Shown here: positions 34,901 to 41,965 of the stretch, in pieces
How positions within the stretch are numbered: the stretch's first letter is position 1
Layout: each line of letters begins with the position of its first letter
DNA from: Firmicutes bacterium ASF500
GTDB lineage: Bacteria > Bacillota > Clostridia > Oscillospirales > Oscillospiraceae
Length of the DNA: 64,000 nucleotides
Assembly: GCA_000492175.2 (NCBI GenBank)
Contig: CP097573.1
Location: forward strand, 1,240,001-1,304,000
Direction of reading: 5' to 3'
Notes under the pieces: model-generated
Told to the model about the DNA's origin: nothing
Seen by the model: the letters and a program-made list of their open reading frames with translations, nothing else
Database searches by the model: none
Made by a program: the position numbers and the translations under genes

Positions 34901-35098
34901 GAAAGGCTCAAACCAGAGGAAACACGGCAGTATATCGAAACTGCGCTACAAGCTGGAGAGATCAAGACTACTGGCACTGATATCGACAGACTGATGCCGC
35001 CGGTGTCACGCTTTGGTGGCGGAAACCGTGCGGCAAAAAAGCAAGGAATTATTGAGCGGCTAAAGACGTTTTTTGATAAGTTTTTTGGAATTGTTTAG
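31988..35098 (+). CDS. hsdR: Type I restriction endonuclease/translocase subunit HsdR
   Basis: 1036 residues from the ATG at 31988 (GGTGGA upstream; a TTG 15 bp earlier is in frame). The N-terminal nuclease shows IELKRRG (Glu168, Lys170) of the PD-(D/E)xK type. The motor shows HTTGSGKT (325-332), DECH (426-429), FTGTPIF and a late helicase motif ending QAFSRTNRI. The C-terminal ~250 residues are helical. The length equals type IC HsdR proteins. With HsdM and HsdS it translocates and cuts unmethylated DNA at a distance. No disruption was seen, so the system looks functional. Confidence 0.97.
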   Translation: MSYFNIVAQTTENTVVTEYEPVKTRSDSYQSETALEKEFIRLLCEQGYEYLPIHSEAELTANLRKKLEELNDYTFTNSEWERFFDECIANANDGIEDKTRRIQEDFVQVLRRDTGESKNITLIDKKNVHNNRLQVINQYAVGKEDGARYDNRYDVTILVNGLPLVHIELKRRGVAIREAFNQIDRYQRDSFWAGSGLYNYVQLFVISNGTNTKYYSNTTRRNAIKDASASAARKKKTSNSFEFTSFWADANNRVLPDLIDFTRTFFAKHTLLNVLTRYCIFTSEQMLMVMRPYQITATERILNRIEIANNYKKYGSVAGGGYVWHTTGSGKTLTSFKTARLASLLSYIEKVLFVVDRKDLDYQTMKEYDRFEKGAANSNTSTAILKRQLEDPNAKIIITTIQKLSTFVAKNKGHAVYDKHVVIIFDECHRSQFGDMHTAIVKNFKKYHLFGFTGTPIFAVNANKSGNPQFRTTEQTFGDQLHTYTIVDAINDKNVLPFHVDYYKTMGINEEMIDEQVWDINREKAYMAPQRIELVTRYILEHFDQKTYRGDKTYVFNALTNISEVASAGRSQVEEIKKKQRLSGFNSIFAVASVDMAKLYYAEFKRQMDAAPSKRLRVAIIYSYGANEAETDGILDEENPEDTSALDQSSRDFLEQAIQDYNGMFHTNYDTSSDKFQNYYKDVSLRMKNREIDLLIVVNMFLTGFDATTLNTLWVDKNLKMHGLIQAFSRTNRILNSIKTFGNIVCFRNLQKRVDDAIALFGDKQAGGIVLLRRFQDYFGGYMGEDGAEHPGYKNLIQKLTEKFPLSEPQIIGEQNEKDFISLFGAILRMRNILTSFDAFQGCDVLSERDLQDYLGRYQDLKDEWAERRKKGASSDIDDDIVFEVELIRQVEINIDYILLLVKKYHDSHSDDKEILITIRKAVDASPELRSKKALIENFISGINDVEDVFLEWRDFVIRQKEQELTAIITEERLKPEETRQYIETALQAGEIKTTGTDIDRLMPPVSRFGGGNRAAKKQGIIERLKTFFDKFFGIV

Positions 35099-35132
35099 AT
35101 GCTAACTTTCAAACAAAGCTCAGGTGTAAAGG

Positions 35133-35756
35133 GTGAATACAGTGACAGATCAATCTTATAAAGAAATGATACACAGCATTATTGTACCAGCAAACTTGTC
35201 TGTTCAAGATCAAGTAGAGCGGTATCGGCCATTAACTGAGTATTTGCAAACAGAAACACCCGAACGACTATATCGTTTTCGACGATGCAATGAATGGAGC
35301 ATATTTGCATTTGATCAAGACCAATTAGGTGTTACACCTGGGTATAAAATGAACGATGATTTTGACGCTTTACTTTATTTTGATAAAAGCCGAATTAAAG
35401 ACAATCTGAAACATTTTTTGAATGATCCTCAAATAACGCAAAAATTAAGAGAATATATTGGACAAGCAGATGATTCACAAATTACTATGTTTGCTGACCA
35501 ATTTTACAATGCGATGGCACAGCAGCTAGACAAAGATTCAGATTATATCAGCAATTTAATTCAGCGGAAAATTAATTTTGCGAGTTTTTCAGAAAACATT
35601 TCATCGGCGGATATGTGGGGCTATTACGCAGATTCTAGCCAAGGATTTGCATTATCCTACGATTTTAGAAATGGAAATTATACAGTTTGTGACTCGTGTA
35701 GGACAAAATTTCAATGTTCAACATCTAAGAACTGCACATTAGGACGTTACCGATAA
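35133..35756 (+). CDS. DUF2971-family protein, apparently cut short
   Basis: 207 residues, AT-rich, 34 bp after hsdR. ERLYRFRRCNEWSIFAF, KMNDDFDALLYFD and FASFSENISSADMWGYYADS are the DUF2971 pattern; these proteins accompany defence genes but their activity is not known. Family members usually continue well past the GFALSYDF strand. Here the frame ends in a low-similarity tail (CDSCRTKFQCSTSKNCTLGR), and the likely left end of the conjugative element begins within ~100 bp. I infer a 3' truncation by that insertion, though a short natural form is possible. Confidence 0.7.
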   Translation: MNTVTDQSYKEMIHSIIVPANLSVQDQVERYRPLTEYLQTETPERLYRFRRCNEWSIFAFDQDQLGVTPGYKMNDDFDALLYFDKSRIKDNLKHFLNDPQITQKLREYIGQADDSQITMFADQFYNAMAQQLDKDSDYISNLIQRKINFASFSENISSADMWGYYADSSQGFALSYDFRNGNYTVCDSCRTKFQCSTSKNCTLGRYR

Positions 35757-35836
35757 AGGACAAGACTGAAAACAACATTTTATTGTGCAGTTACCCTAAA
35801 TTCTTTCCTTTGTGACAAAATCGAACATCCAGAAAA

Positions 35837-35867
35837 AAACACGATTTGACAATCGTGTTTTTTTCAT
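35837..35867. terminator. Bidirectional terminator at the left flank of the conjugative element
   Basis: AAACACGATT, loop TGAC, perfect complement, with an A-run before and a T-run after. It separates the DUF2971 gene from repA. Confidence 0.9.
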
Positions 35868-35888
35868 GCCCAAAAGGAGGCAGCAACC

Positions 35889-36830
35889 ATGCCGGATATG
35901 AAATTACCAAGCTATTTTTACGGCGACGAGGCGATGCAGTTTACCTACTTCCGCATCCCCTGCCAGCTTATCACCCACCCCCGGTTTAAGCACCTGTCCA
36001 CGGACTCCAAGCTGCTCTATGGGATGCTGCTTGACCGTATGAGCCTGTCCATCAAAAACGAATGGTACGACGATACTGGGCGCGTCTACATTTACTACAC
36101 TGTAGACGAGGTATGCAGCAATCTGAACTGCGGACGGGACAAGGCCATGAGGCTGCTGGCCGAGCTGGACACCGGCAAGGGCGTCGGTCTGATCGAGCGG
36201 AAGAAGCAGGGCCAAGGCAAGCCCACCCGGATATATGTCAAGCGTTTCACCACACAGGAGATGCCTCCCCAGCCTGAGAAGAAGCCGGAGCCTCCCGCGC
36301 CACCTCCTGGCGTCGAGTTTGCCGACGTGCAGAAGTCGGATTTTCCGACCTCAAGACGCCGCAAAAATCCACCTCAAGAAGTCGAGGAAACCGACCCTAA
36401 TCAAACTAAAAGAAATCAACTTGATTTTATCCAGCCTGATCCATCCATCTATCCCCCAGCCCCCAGCGGGTGGCAAATGGGGATTGATCGATGCGAGGTG
36501 AGAGAGGAAGTCAAAGAAAATATCGAATATGAGCATTTACGGCAGGAGCTTCCCTACGACGATGTGGAGAGCCTTTTGGAGCTGATTGTGGACGTGTTGA
36601 GCAGCACGGCCTCCACCATACGGATTGGCGGTGAAGTCTTACCTGTGGATGCTGTCAGGCGGCGCTTTCGCCAGCTTGACAGCGAACATATCAAGTACAT
36701 CATCGACTCCATGAGCCAGACAACCACAAAAATCAATAACATCCGGGCCTATCTGCTGACGGCGCTTTACAACGCGCCTATCACGATAGGCCCTTACTAT
36801 TCCGCCGCCGTCCGGCACGATTTTGGTTAA
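35889..36830 (+). CDS. RepA-like replication initiator of the conjugative element
   Basis: 313 residues from an ATG after AAAGGAGGCAGCAACC. The N-terminal ~110 residues match the RepA_N winged-helix initiator (RIPCQLITHPRFKHLSTDSK, YYTVDEVCSNLNCGRDKAMR, GVGLIERKKQGQGKPTRIYV). A proline/glutamate-rich linker (about 120-200) and a helical C-terminal domain (about 215-310, DAVRRRFRQLDSEHIKYIID) follow, as in large Firmicute ICEs. It probably starts autonomous replication of the excised circle. Its stop TAA shares its last base with the first palindrome copy. Confidence 0.88.
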   Translation: MPDMKLPSYFYGDEAMQFTYFRIPCQLITHPRFKHLSTDSKLLYGMLLDRMSLSIKNEWYDDTGRVYIYYTVDEVCSNLNCGRDKAMRLLAELDTGKGVGLIERKKQGQGKPTRIYVKRFTTQEMPPQPEKKPEPPAPPPGVEFADVQKSDFPTSRRRKNPPQEVEETDPNQTKRNQLDFIQPDPSIYPPAPSGWQMGIDRCEVREEVKENIEYEHLRQELPYDDVESLLELIVDVLSSTASTIRIGGEVLPVDAVRRRFRQLDSEHIKYIIDSMSQTTTKINNIRAYLLTALYNAPITIGPYYSAAVRHDFG

Positions 36831-36852
36831 TGCGTCTCACCGTGAGACGCAT
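36830..36852. repeat. ICE palindrome copy 1 (after repA)
   Basis: Perfect: arm ATGCGTCTCAC, centre C, complement; followed by TTTTTGGAGG, so the T-run runs into the next gene's ribosome site. Confidence 0.95.
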
Positions 36853-36870
36853 TTTTTGGAGGAAAAAAAG

Positions 36871-37185
36871 ATGCCTGAACACACGATAACGACAGATTGT
36901 GTCTGGAGAAATTGGCTGGGCGGGACTGTGGACAGCCTGCCCTTTGCCGCGAAAATCTGCGACATCAATTCCCCGGACGGCATCGACAATGGGCGCGTCC
37001 TCAAATTGTTTCTGTACACGGAGGACGGCGAACAGGAACTCGCCGCCTATGAGCGCGGCTGGTCAATCTATCCGACTGGCAAACAAGAGGCCAGCATGGA
37101 TGCCTTGATCGCCTACTGCGCCACGCTCCCCCCAGCGGATGACTGGCACATCCAGGCAGGCGGGGAAAACCCAACCTTGTGTTGA
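36871..37185 (+). CDS. Hypothetical ICE protein, 104 residues
   Basis: The start at 36871 follows TTTTGGAGGAAAAAAAG; a longer frame that would translate the palindrome is rejected. The sequence has the pattern WRNWLGGTVDSLPFAAKICD ... LKLFLYTEDGEQELAAYERGW, a small beta-rich fold common in gut ICEs next to partition genes. Function unknown. Both sides are bordered by palindrome copies, so it forms its own module. Confidence 0.7.
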   Translation: MPEHTITTDCVWRNWLGGTVDSLPFAAKICDINSPDGIDNGRVLKLFLYTEDGEQELAAYERGWSIYPTGKQEASMDALIAYCATLPPADDWHIQAGGENPTLC

Positions 37186-37188
37186 GAA

Positions 37189-37211
37189 ATGCGTCTCACC
37201 ATGAGACGTAT
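37189..37211. repeat. ICE palindrome copy 2 (before the parB-like gene)
   Basis: Two changes in the right arm (centre reads CCATG, end CGTAT). Followed by TTTTTAGC, then a ribosome site 25 bp later. Confidence 0.9.
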
Positions 37212-37246
37212 TTTTTAGCAAATATTTTTAATCAGGAGGACTATAA

Positions 37247-39613
37247 ATGGCAAATGAAATCAGCAAAACCCCGACCCAGGCGAAGCTCCAGGTGATCCCG
37301 CTGTCCAAAATCCATGACCTGCCCAACGTGTTCATCGCAAAGCCCCAAGACAAATCGCTGGGCAGTATGGTACTCAGCATTGAGAGCAGCGGCGTCAAGG
37401 AGCCTGTCATTCTGCGCCAGCGGGACGACGGCGAGTATCAGCTCTTGTCCGGCTACCGCCGCCGCAGGGCCAGTGAGCTGGCGAAGAAGCCGGACATCCC
37501 CGCCCATGTCTATGAGATGACCATGCAGGAGGCCATCGCCTACCGCAAGGCGGTGAAGAACAACCCCAACGCTCCCATCCCCGGCAAGCTCCTTGAGCCT
37601 GTCCCCGATAAGGATATGACCAAGAGTGCAGAGGCCCCCGCCGCCCCTGGCGATAAGACCAAGGAGGACAAAAGCCCTGCCGCCCCCGGCGAGATGCCCA
37701 AGGACGACAAGACCCCTGCCGCCCCCGGTGAGAAGCCCAAGGAGGACAAAGCCCCTGCCGCCCCCGGCGAGAAGCCCAAGGACGACAAGACCCCCGCCGT
37801 CCCTGGCGATAAGACCAAGAACGACAAGACCCCTGCCGCCCCCGGCGAGAAGCCCAAGGAGGACAAGGCCCCCGCCGCCCCCGGCGAGAAGCCCAAGGAG
37901 GACAAGGCACCTGCCGCCCCCGGCGAGAAGCCCAAGGAGGACAAGGCCCCCGCCGCCCCCGGCGATACGCCCAAGGAGGACAAGGCCCCTGCCGCCCCCG
38001 GCGATACGCCCAAGGAGGACAAGGCCCCTGCCGCCCCCGGCGAGAAGCCCAAGGAGGACAAGGCCCCCGCCGCTCCCGGCGAGAAGCCCAAGGAGGACAA
38101 GGCCCCTGCCGCCCCCGGCGAGAAACCCAAGGAGGACAAGGCTCCTGCCGCCCCCGGCGATACGCCCAAGGAGGACAAGACTCCTGCCGCCCCCGGTGAA
38201 AAGGATACACCTACCGTTGCCGAGCTGGAGGCCCAAGCGAAGTCCGGCCAACCCATTTCCCTGACTGACCTCGCCAATGCTGACAAAGCGGAGCGAGAGG
38301 CCCAAAAAGGCGGTACGGCAGAGACAGACCCTCCCGGTCAGGATAAGGGCGAAGCCCTGACCGCTGCCAAGGAGGGACCTGCCGGGACTGCTATCACGCA
38401 GATTTTTGAGAAGCGCCTCACGACCCCTGACGAGGCGGCGCGGAAAACTCTGCCCACCCCGAAAGAGGGCGAGTCCTATTTTATCACCCTCCACCCGGCC
38501 TATCTGGAGAAATCCAGCTACAACAATTTTTCCGTGGATGTTGAAAGCGAGAACTTCAAGGAGCTTTTGAAATCCATTGAATTGGTGGGCATCAAAGACC
38601 CGGTGCTGGCCCGGTTCAACGAAAAGGGCGGGCTGGAAATCCTGTCCGGCCAGCGCCGCCATATTGCCGCCACCATGCTCAACCAGGCCGTCCCCACCAT
38701 TATCCAGAAAATTGGCGACGCGGACGCCAAGATCATCGTGGCGGACGGCAACCTGCACCGGGACAAAATTTCCAGCTATGACCTGTCCCGCGCCCTGCGG
38801 ATGAAGATGGAGGGCATGAAGCAGAAGGCGGGCCGCAGAAAGAAAGGCTTTTCCGCAAATGAGCTGCAAAGCGACGCGAAGCTGGCGCAGGAAATGGGCA
38901 TGACCGTCTCCAAGCTCAACCGCCTGATCCGTATGTCGGAGGCAATCAAGGGCGTGTGCGACCTGGTTGACGAGGGCAAGCTCTCCATTTCCACCGCAGC
39001 CGAAATGTCCGCGCTGAAGCCCAAGACGCAGGAATCCGTTCTGCACCTGCTTGACCTGGGCTATAAGACCACCACTGACCGCATTATCCGCATGAAGAAA
39101 GCCGAGGGCGAGGGCAAGAAGCTGGACGAAATGGAATTGCGGAAGATTTTGGACGATAAGGACATCGCACCCAAGCAGCCGGAGCCGGTACAGCAGCCGG
39201 AGGCCCCCACCACCGGCGCGGCCCCGGAACCCGCTGGCGAACCGGCCCCCCAGCCGCCCATTCCCGCCTCTCCCGATGTTCCCCAGACCCCGGACACGCC
39301 CCCCGCCGCAGACATTCCCCCGTGGGAGGAGCCGGAAAAAGCTCCCGCCCCGGAGCAGGGCGCTGAACCGCCCGCCCATGATGCTCCCGCCCCGGAGAGG
39401 GACGACGACCCGTTCAAGGGGACGCAGGAGCGGCCCGAAGTGACCAAAGTGATTTTGACCGGGGACCGCCTCCGCAAGTATTTCCCCGATGTGTCCATGA
39501 CCCCCCGTGAGATTGAGGAAAGCGTGTACTCGGCGCTGGAGGAACGCCGCCAGCGGCAGATGAAAGAGCAGCAGAAAGCGGCGATTTTCAAGAAAAGCGG
39601 TCCGACCCGGTGA
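37247..39613 (+). CDS. ParB-like protein with two ParB domains joined by a 13-residue tandem repeat
   Basis: 788 residues from an ATG after AGGAGGACTATAA. First ParB-N domain about residues 15-110 (LSGYRRRRASELAKK). Residues 130-311 are fourteen 13-residue units of the type APAAPGEKPKEDK, plus a partial one. A second ParB-N domain (about 390-490, ILSGQRRHIAATML) and a helix-turn-helix region (about 540-600, KLAQEMGMTVSKLNRLIRMS) follow, then a Pro/Ala/Glu-rich tail and a short conserved end (LRKYFPDVSMTPREIEESVY). ParB proteins load on parS-type palindromes and spread. No ParA gene is visible nearby. The element's 13 palindromes are candidate sites. Confidence 0.88.
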   Translation: MANEISKTPTQAKLQVIPLSKIHDLPNVFIAKPQDKSLGSMVLSIESSGVKEPVILRQRDDGEYQLLSGYRRRRASELAKKPDIPAHVYEMTMQEAIAYRKAVKNNPNAPIPGKLLEPVPDKDMTKSAEAPAAPGDKTKEDKSPAAPGEMPKDDKTPAAPGEKPKEDKAPAAPGEKPKDDKTPAVPGDKTKNDKTPAAPGEKPKEDKAPAAPGEKPKEDKAPAAPGEKPKEDKAPAAPGDTPKEDKAPAAPGDTPKEDKAPAAPGEKPKEDKAPAAPGEKPKEDKAPAAPGEKPKEDKAPAAPGDTPKEDKTPAAPGEKDTPTVAELEAQAKSGQPISLTDLANADKAEREAQKGGTAETDPPGQDKGEALTAAKEGPAGTAITQIFEKRLTTPDEAARKTLPTPKEGESYFITLHPAYLEKSSYNNFSVDVESENFKELLKSIELVGIKDPVLARFNEKGGLEILSGQRRHIAATMLNQAVPTIIQKIGDADAKIIVADGNLHRDKISSYDLSRALRMKMEGMKQKAGRRKKGFSANELQSDAKLAQEMGMTVSKLNRLIRMSEAIKGVCDLVDEGKLSISTAAEMSALKPKTQESVLHLLDLGYKTTTDRIIRMKKAEGEGKKLDEMELRKILDDKDIAPKQPEPVQQPEAPTTGAAPEPAGEPAPQPPIPASPDVPQTPDTPPAADIPPWEEPEKAPAPEQGAEPPAHDAPAPERDDDPFKGTQERPEVTKVILTGDRLRKYFPDVSMTPREIEESVYSALEERRQRQMKEQQKAAIFKKSGPTR
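37634..38203 (+). repeat. 39-bp in-frame tandem repeat in the parB-like gene
   Basis: Fourteen nearly identical 39-bp units plus a 24-bp partial one, with alternative sub-types (EKPKEDK, DTPKEDK, DKTKNDK). Near-identity at DNA level makes copy number prone to change by slippage or recombination without breaking the frame. Confidence 0.93.
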
Positions 39614-39699
39614 TTATCAGCCCGACCAGCAGCCGGATCGTCCCCGCAACGTGCGCCCAAAGGGGCGCTTTTTTTCTGCCCGAAAGCAGGTGACGGCCC

Positions 39700-40632
39700 G
39701 TAGCTGACAAATACTACCACGCCGTCTCCTGCTCAGGGGGCAAGGACTCGACGGCCATGCTCCTGCTTATGCTGGAGGCCGGGATGCCCATTGACTGCGT
39801 TCTCACGGCGGACACAGGCATGGAATTTCCCGAAATGTACCGCCATTGGGACAAAATCGACCAGGTATTGTATCAGGAACGGGGCATCCACCTGACGATC
39901 CTGCGCCACCCCAAGGGTTTTGAATGGCTTATGTTCGACCAGCCGAAAGAAAAACCGAAAACACTTGAAAACCGGGCGAAGCTGGGTGTACCGCCCTATG
40001 GGAACGGCTGGCCGGGTATTCGTGTGCGCTGGTGTACCGGCCAGCTCAAGACCCATCTGATCGCCAAAGAGGTCAACCGGCTGAAAAAGGAAAAGAACGC
40101 CCTGCACTATGTTGGCATAGCGGCAGATGAACCGGCCCGCATAAAGGATGAGATTTACCCCCTTGTTGAATGGGGCATCACCGAGGCCCAGGCATTGAAA
40201 ATCTGCTATGACCGGGGCTTTGACTGGAACGGCCTCTATGAGATTTATCACCGCTGTTCCTGCTGGTGCTGTCCCTTTCAGCGGATAGGCGAGTTGAAAA
40301 ATCTGCGCTGTCATCACCCGGAGTTGTGGGCCAGACTGCGTGAACTGGACAAGCGGGCTTTAGACCAATTCGGACACAGCGCATTAGGCCGTTTCAAGGA
40401 TAACTGGAATGTGGAGCAGTTGGAACATCGTTTTGCCGCTGAGGATGCTAAGGGAAAGGAGGCCGAGATGGAACAGGACAAGTCCAAGGAAATCCGCGAT
40501 ATGCTCAAGGGCGTACCGCCCAAAAATGTGATTATCGCCGTTGACGATCTGCCGCCCAAAACGCTGGAGCAGCACTTGAAAGACCGTCAGAAAGGGCAGA
40601 AAAAGCCTCAAAAGCGGAAGAAAGGCCGCTGA
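39700..40632 (+). CDS. PP-loop ATP pyrophosphatase of the PAPS-reductase family, start codon non-canonical
   Basis: About 310 residues if counted from 39700. The nucleotide-binding loop is SCSGGKDSTAM; RVRWCTGQLK and a cysteine cluster RCSCWCCPFQR follow, as in ICE-borne PAPS-reductase-like proteins, and the tail is Lys-rich. The loop lies upstream of the first ATG (39757). Between the in-frame stop at 39691 and that ATG there is no ATG, GTG or TTG. AGCAGGTGA lies 6-7 bases before GTAGCTGAC, which is where homologues would read Met-Ala-Asp. Either a rare codon starts the protein, the start was mutated, or only a loop-less product from 39757 is made. Confidence 0.7.
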   Translation, partial: VADKYYHAVSCSGGKDSTAMLLLMLEAGMPIDCVLTADTGMEFPEMYRHWDKIDQVLYQERGIHLTILRHPKGFEWLMFDQPKEKPKTLENRAKLGVPPYGNGWPGIRVRWCTGQLKTHLIAKEVNRLKKEKNALHYVGIAADEPARIKDEIYPLVEWGITEAQALKICYDRGFDWNGLYEIYHRCSCWCCPFQRIGELKNLRCHHPELWARLRELDKRALDQFGHSALGRFKDNWNVEQLEHRFAAEDAKGKEAEMEQDKSKEIRDMLKGVPPKNVIIAVDDLPPKTLEQHLKDRQKGQKKPQKRKKGR

Positions 40633-40650
40633 TTATAAGACAGGGCGGAA

Positions 40651-40673
40651 ATGCGTCTCACCGTGAGACGCAT
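40651..40673. repeat. ICE palindrome copy 3
   Basis: Perfect copy, centre C, 18 bp after the PP-loop gene; followed by TTCC, a weak T-run. Confidence 0.95.
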
Positions 40674-40712
40674 TTCCATCTTTCATGCCGGACTATCAGA
40701 GAGGATGATTTT

Positions 40713-41537
40713 TTGAACGAATACGAGCAGAAAAAACAAGAACGCATTGACCGCCTCCGCGAAAGGGCGGACAAGGCCCGCGCCCAAAGCGATGCGCTGT
40801 CCAGGCAATCCTGGGATATGATTAGCGCAATTCCATCGGGCCAGCCGGTTATGGGCGCGGCAGACGCACGCTACCGCGAAAGGGCAGGCAATAAAATGCG
40901 CCAGTCCGTCGCGGCATCCGATAAAGCCGACTATTATGAGCGCAGGGCGCAGGCGGCAGAGAATAACACCGCCATTTCCTCCGATGATCCGGAGGCCATC
41001 GCCAAGCTGACGGAAAAGCTGGAGGAACTGAAACAGACCCAGGAATTTATGAAAGCGGTCAACGCCTATTACAAGAAGAACGGCACTTGCCAGGGCTTTC
41101 CAGGCTTGTCCGATGAAGAAGCGGCCAAGCTGGAGAGCGGTATGGAGTACCACCCGTGGGATAAAAAGCCGTTTGCCTCTTGTACATTGAGTAACAACAA
41201 TCGGAATATCCGCACCACGGAAAAGCGCATCCAGAAACTCTCCCAGGCAAAAGAGCTGGGATATACCGGCTGGGCCTTTGAGGGCGGCAGAGTTGAGGCT
41301 AACGGGGACAAAAACCGGCTGCAAATCTTTTTTGATGAAATCCCCAGCGAGGAAGTCCGAACAGAGCTGAAAGGCTGGGGCTTCAAATGGGCGCGGAGCG
41401 AGGGCGCATGGCAGCGGCAGTTGACGGACAACGCCATCTACGCCGCCAGCCGGATTAAGGCCATCCAGCCCACAGACGGCACCGACCCTGTGAAAATCCA
41501 GCCGAAGCGGAAGAACCAGTCCGGCCCGACACGATAG
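40713..41537 (+). CDS. DUF3560-like ICE protein
   Basis: 274 residues from a TTG start after AGAGAGGATG. The N-terminal ~70 residues are a charged helix (KKQERIDRLRERADKARAQS, DKADYYERRAQAAENN), as in DUF3560 proteins. A coiled-coil stretch (ELKQTQEFMKAVNAYY) and a C-terminal beta-rich region (YTGWAFEGGRVEANGDKNRL, GWGFKWARSEGAWQRQL) follow. It is common in conjugative elements next to antirestriction genes. The precise role is unknown; DNA binding is plausible. Confidence 0.75.
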   Translation: MNEYEQKKQERIDRLRERADKARAQSDALSRQSWDMISAIPSGQPVMGAADARYRERAGNKMRQSVAASDKADYYERRAQAAENNTAISSDDPEAIAKLTEKLEELKQTQEFMKAVNAYYKKNGTCQGFPGLSDEEAAKLESGMEYHPWDKKPFASCTLSNNNRNIRTTEKRIQKLSQAKELGYTGWAFEGGRVEANGDKNRLQIFFDEIPSEEVRTELKGWGFKWARSEGAWQRQLTDNAIYAASRIKAIQPTDGTDPVKIQPKRKNQSGPTR

Positions 41538-41548
41538 GAGGCGCATCA

Positions 41549-41959
41549 ATGAATGTTTTAGTTGTGGAACCTGGTTTTCTTCCCTATGAGAAAGAAATCA
41601 ATGGCCTTGCCGAAATGCAAAAAACTGTCGGCGGACTTATTCAGGCAATTTACCCATTCCAGGAGGAAGTTGCCCTTGTATGTAATGAGAACGGCATATT
41701 TGAGGGCTTAGAGTTTAACCGCTCCATCCCGGAACGCAGTTACGGCGGCGTGTTTGGCACTTTTTTTGTGTGCGGCCTGGGCGAAGAAAATTTTATCTCC
41801 CTCACCCCGGAGCAGGTAAAGACCTATAAGGAGCGTTTCAAAAAAGCGGAGGTATTGATTGCTATGAACGGGGATAAGCCGTTCACGATCAAGGTGGACG
41901 CAGACCCCAAATATCTGCCGGAACGACCTAAGCAGCCGCACAAGCCTCCCATAAGGTAA
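41549..41959 (+). CDS. DUF3846 protein
   Basis: 136 residues from an ATG after ATAGGAGGCGCATCA. MNVLVVEPGFLPYEKEINGL, GGLIQAIYPFQEEVALVCNE and NRSIPERSYGGVFGTFFVCG are the DUF3846 core, a small beta-rich domain frequent in phage and ICE accessory operons. It lies 11 bp after the DUF3560-like gene and 6 bp before the ArdC-type gene, so the three are probably co-expressed. Confidence 0.85.
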   Translation: MNVLVVEPGFLPYEKEINGLAEMQKTVGGLIQAIYPFQEEVALVCNENGIFEGLEFNRSIPERSYGGVFGTFFVCGLGEENFISLTPEQVKTYKERFKKAEVLIAMNGDKPFTIKVDADPKYLPERPKQPHKPPIR

Positions 41960-41965
41960 CGTGCC

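Noticed and set aside
36823..36870. Upstream extension of the 104-residue protein translating the palindrome (NASHRETH)
   Set aside because: A perfect ribosome site lies between palindrome and ATG 36871; similar NASHRETH/RLTVRRI readings occur on either strand at other copies and reflect the repeat only.
37634..38203. CRISPR-like array in the ParB-like gene
   Set aside because: Units are contiguous, in frame and lack spacers; it is a coding tandem repeat.
37407..38286. Long minus-strand frames with Gly/Ala/Ser or Pro/Arg repeats
   Set aside because: They are antisense readings of the 39-bp repeat in the ParB-like gene, without start signals.
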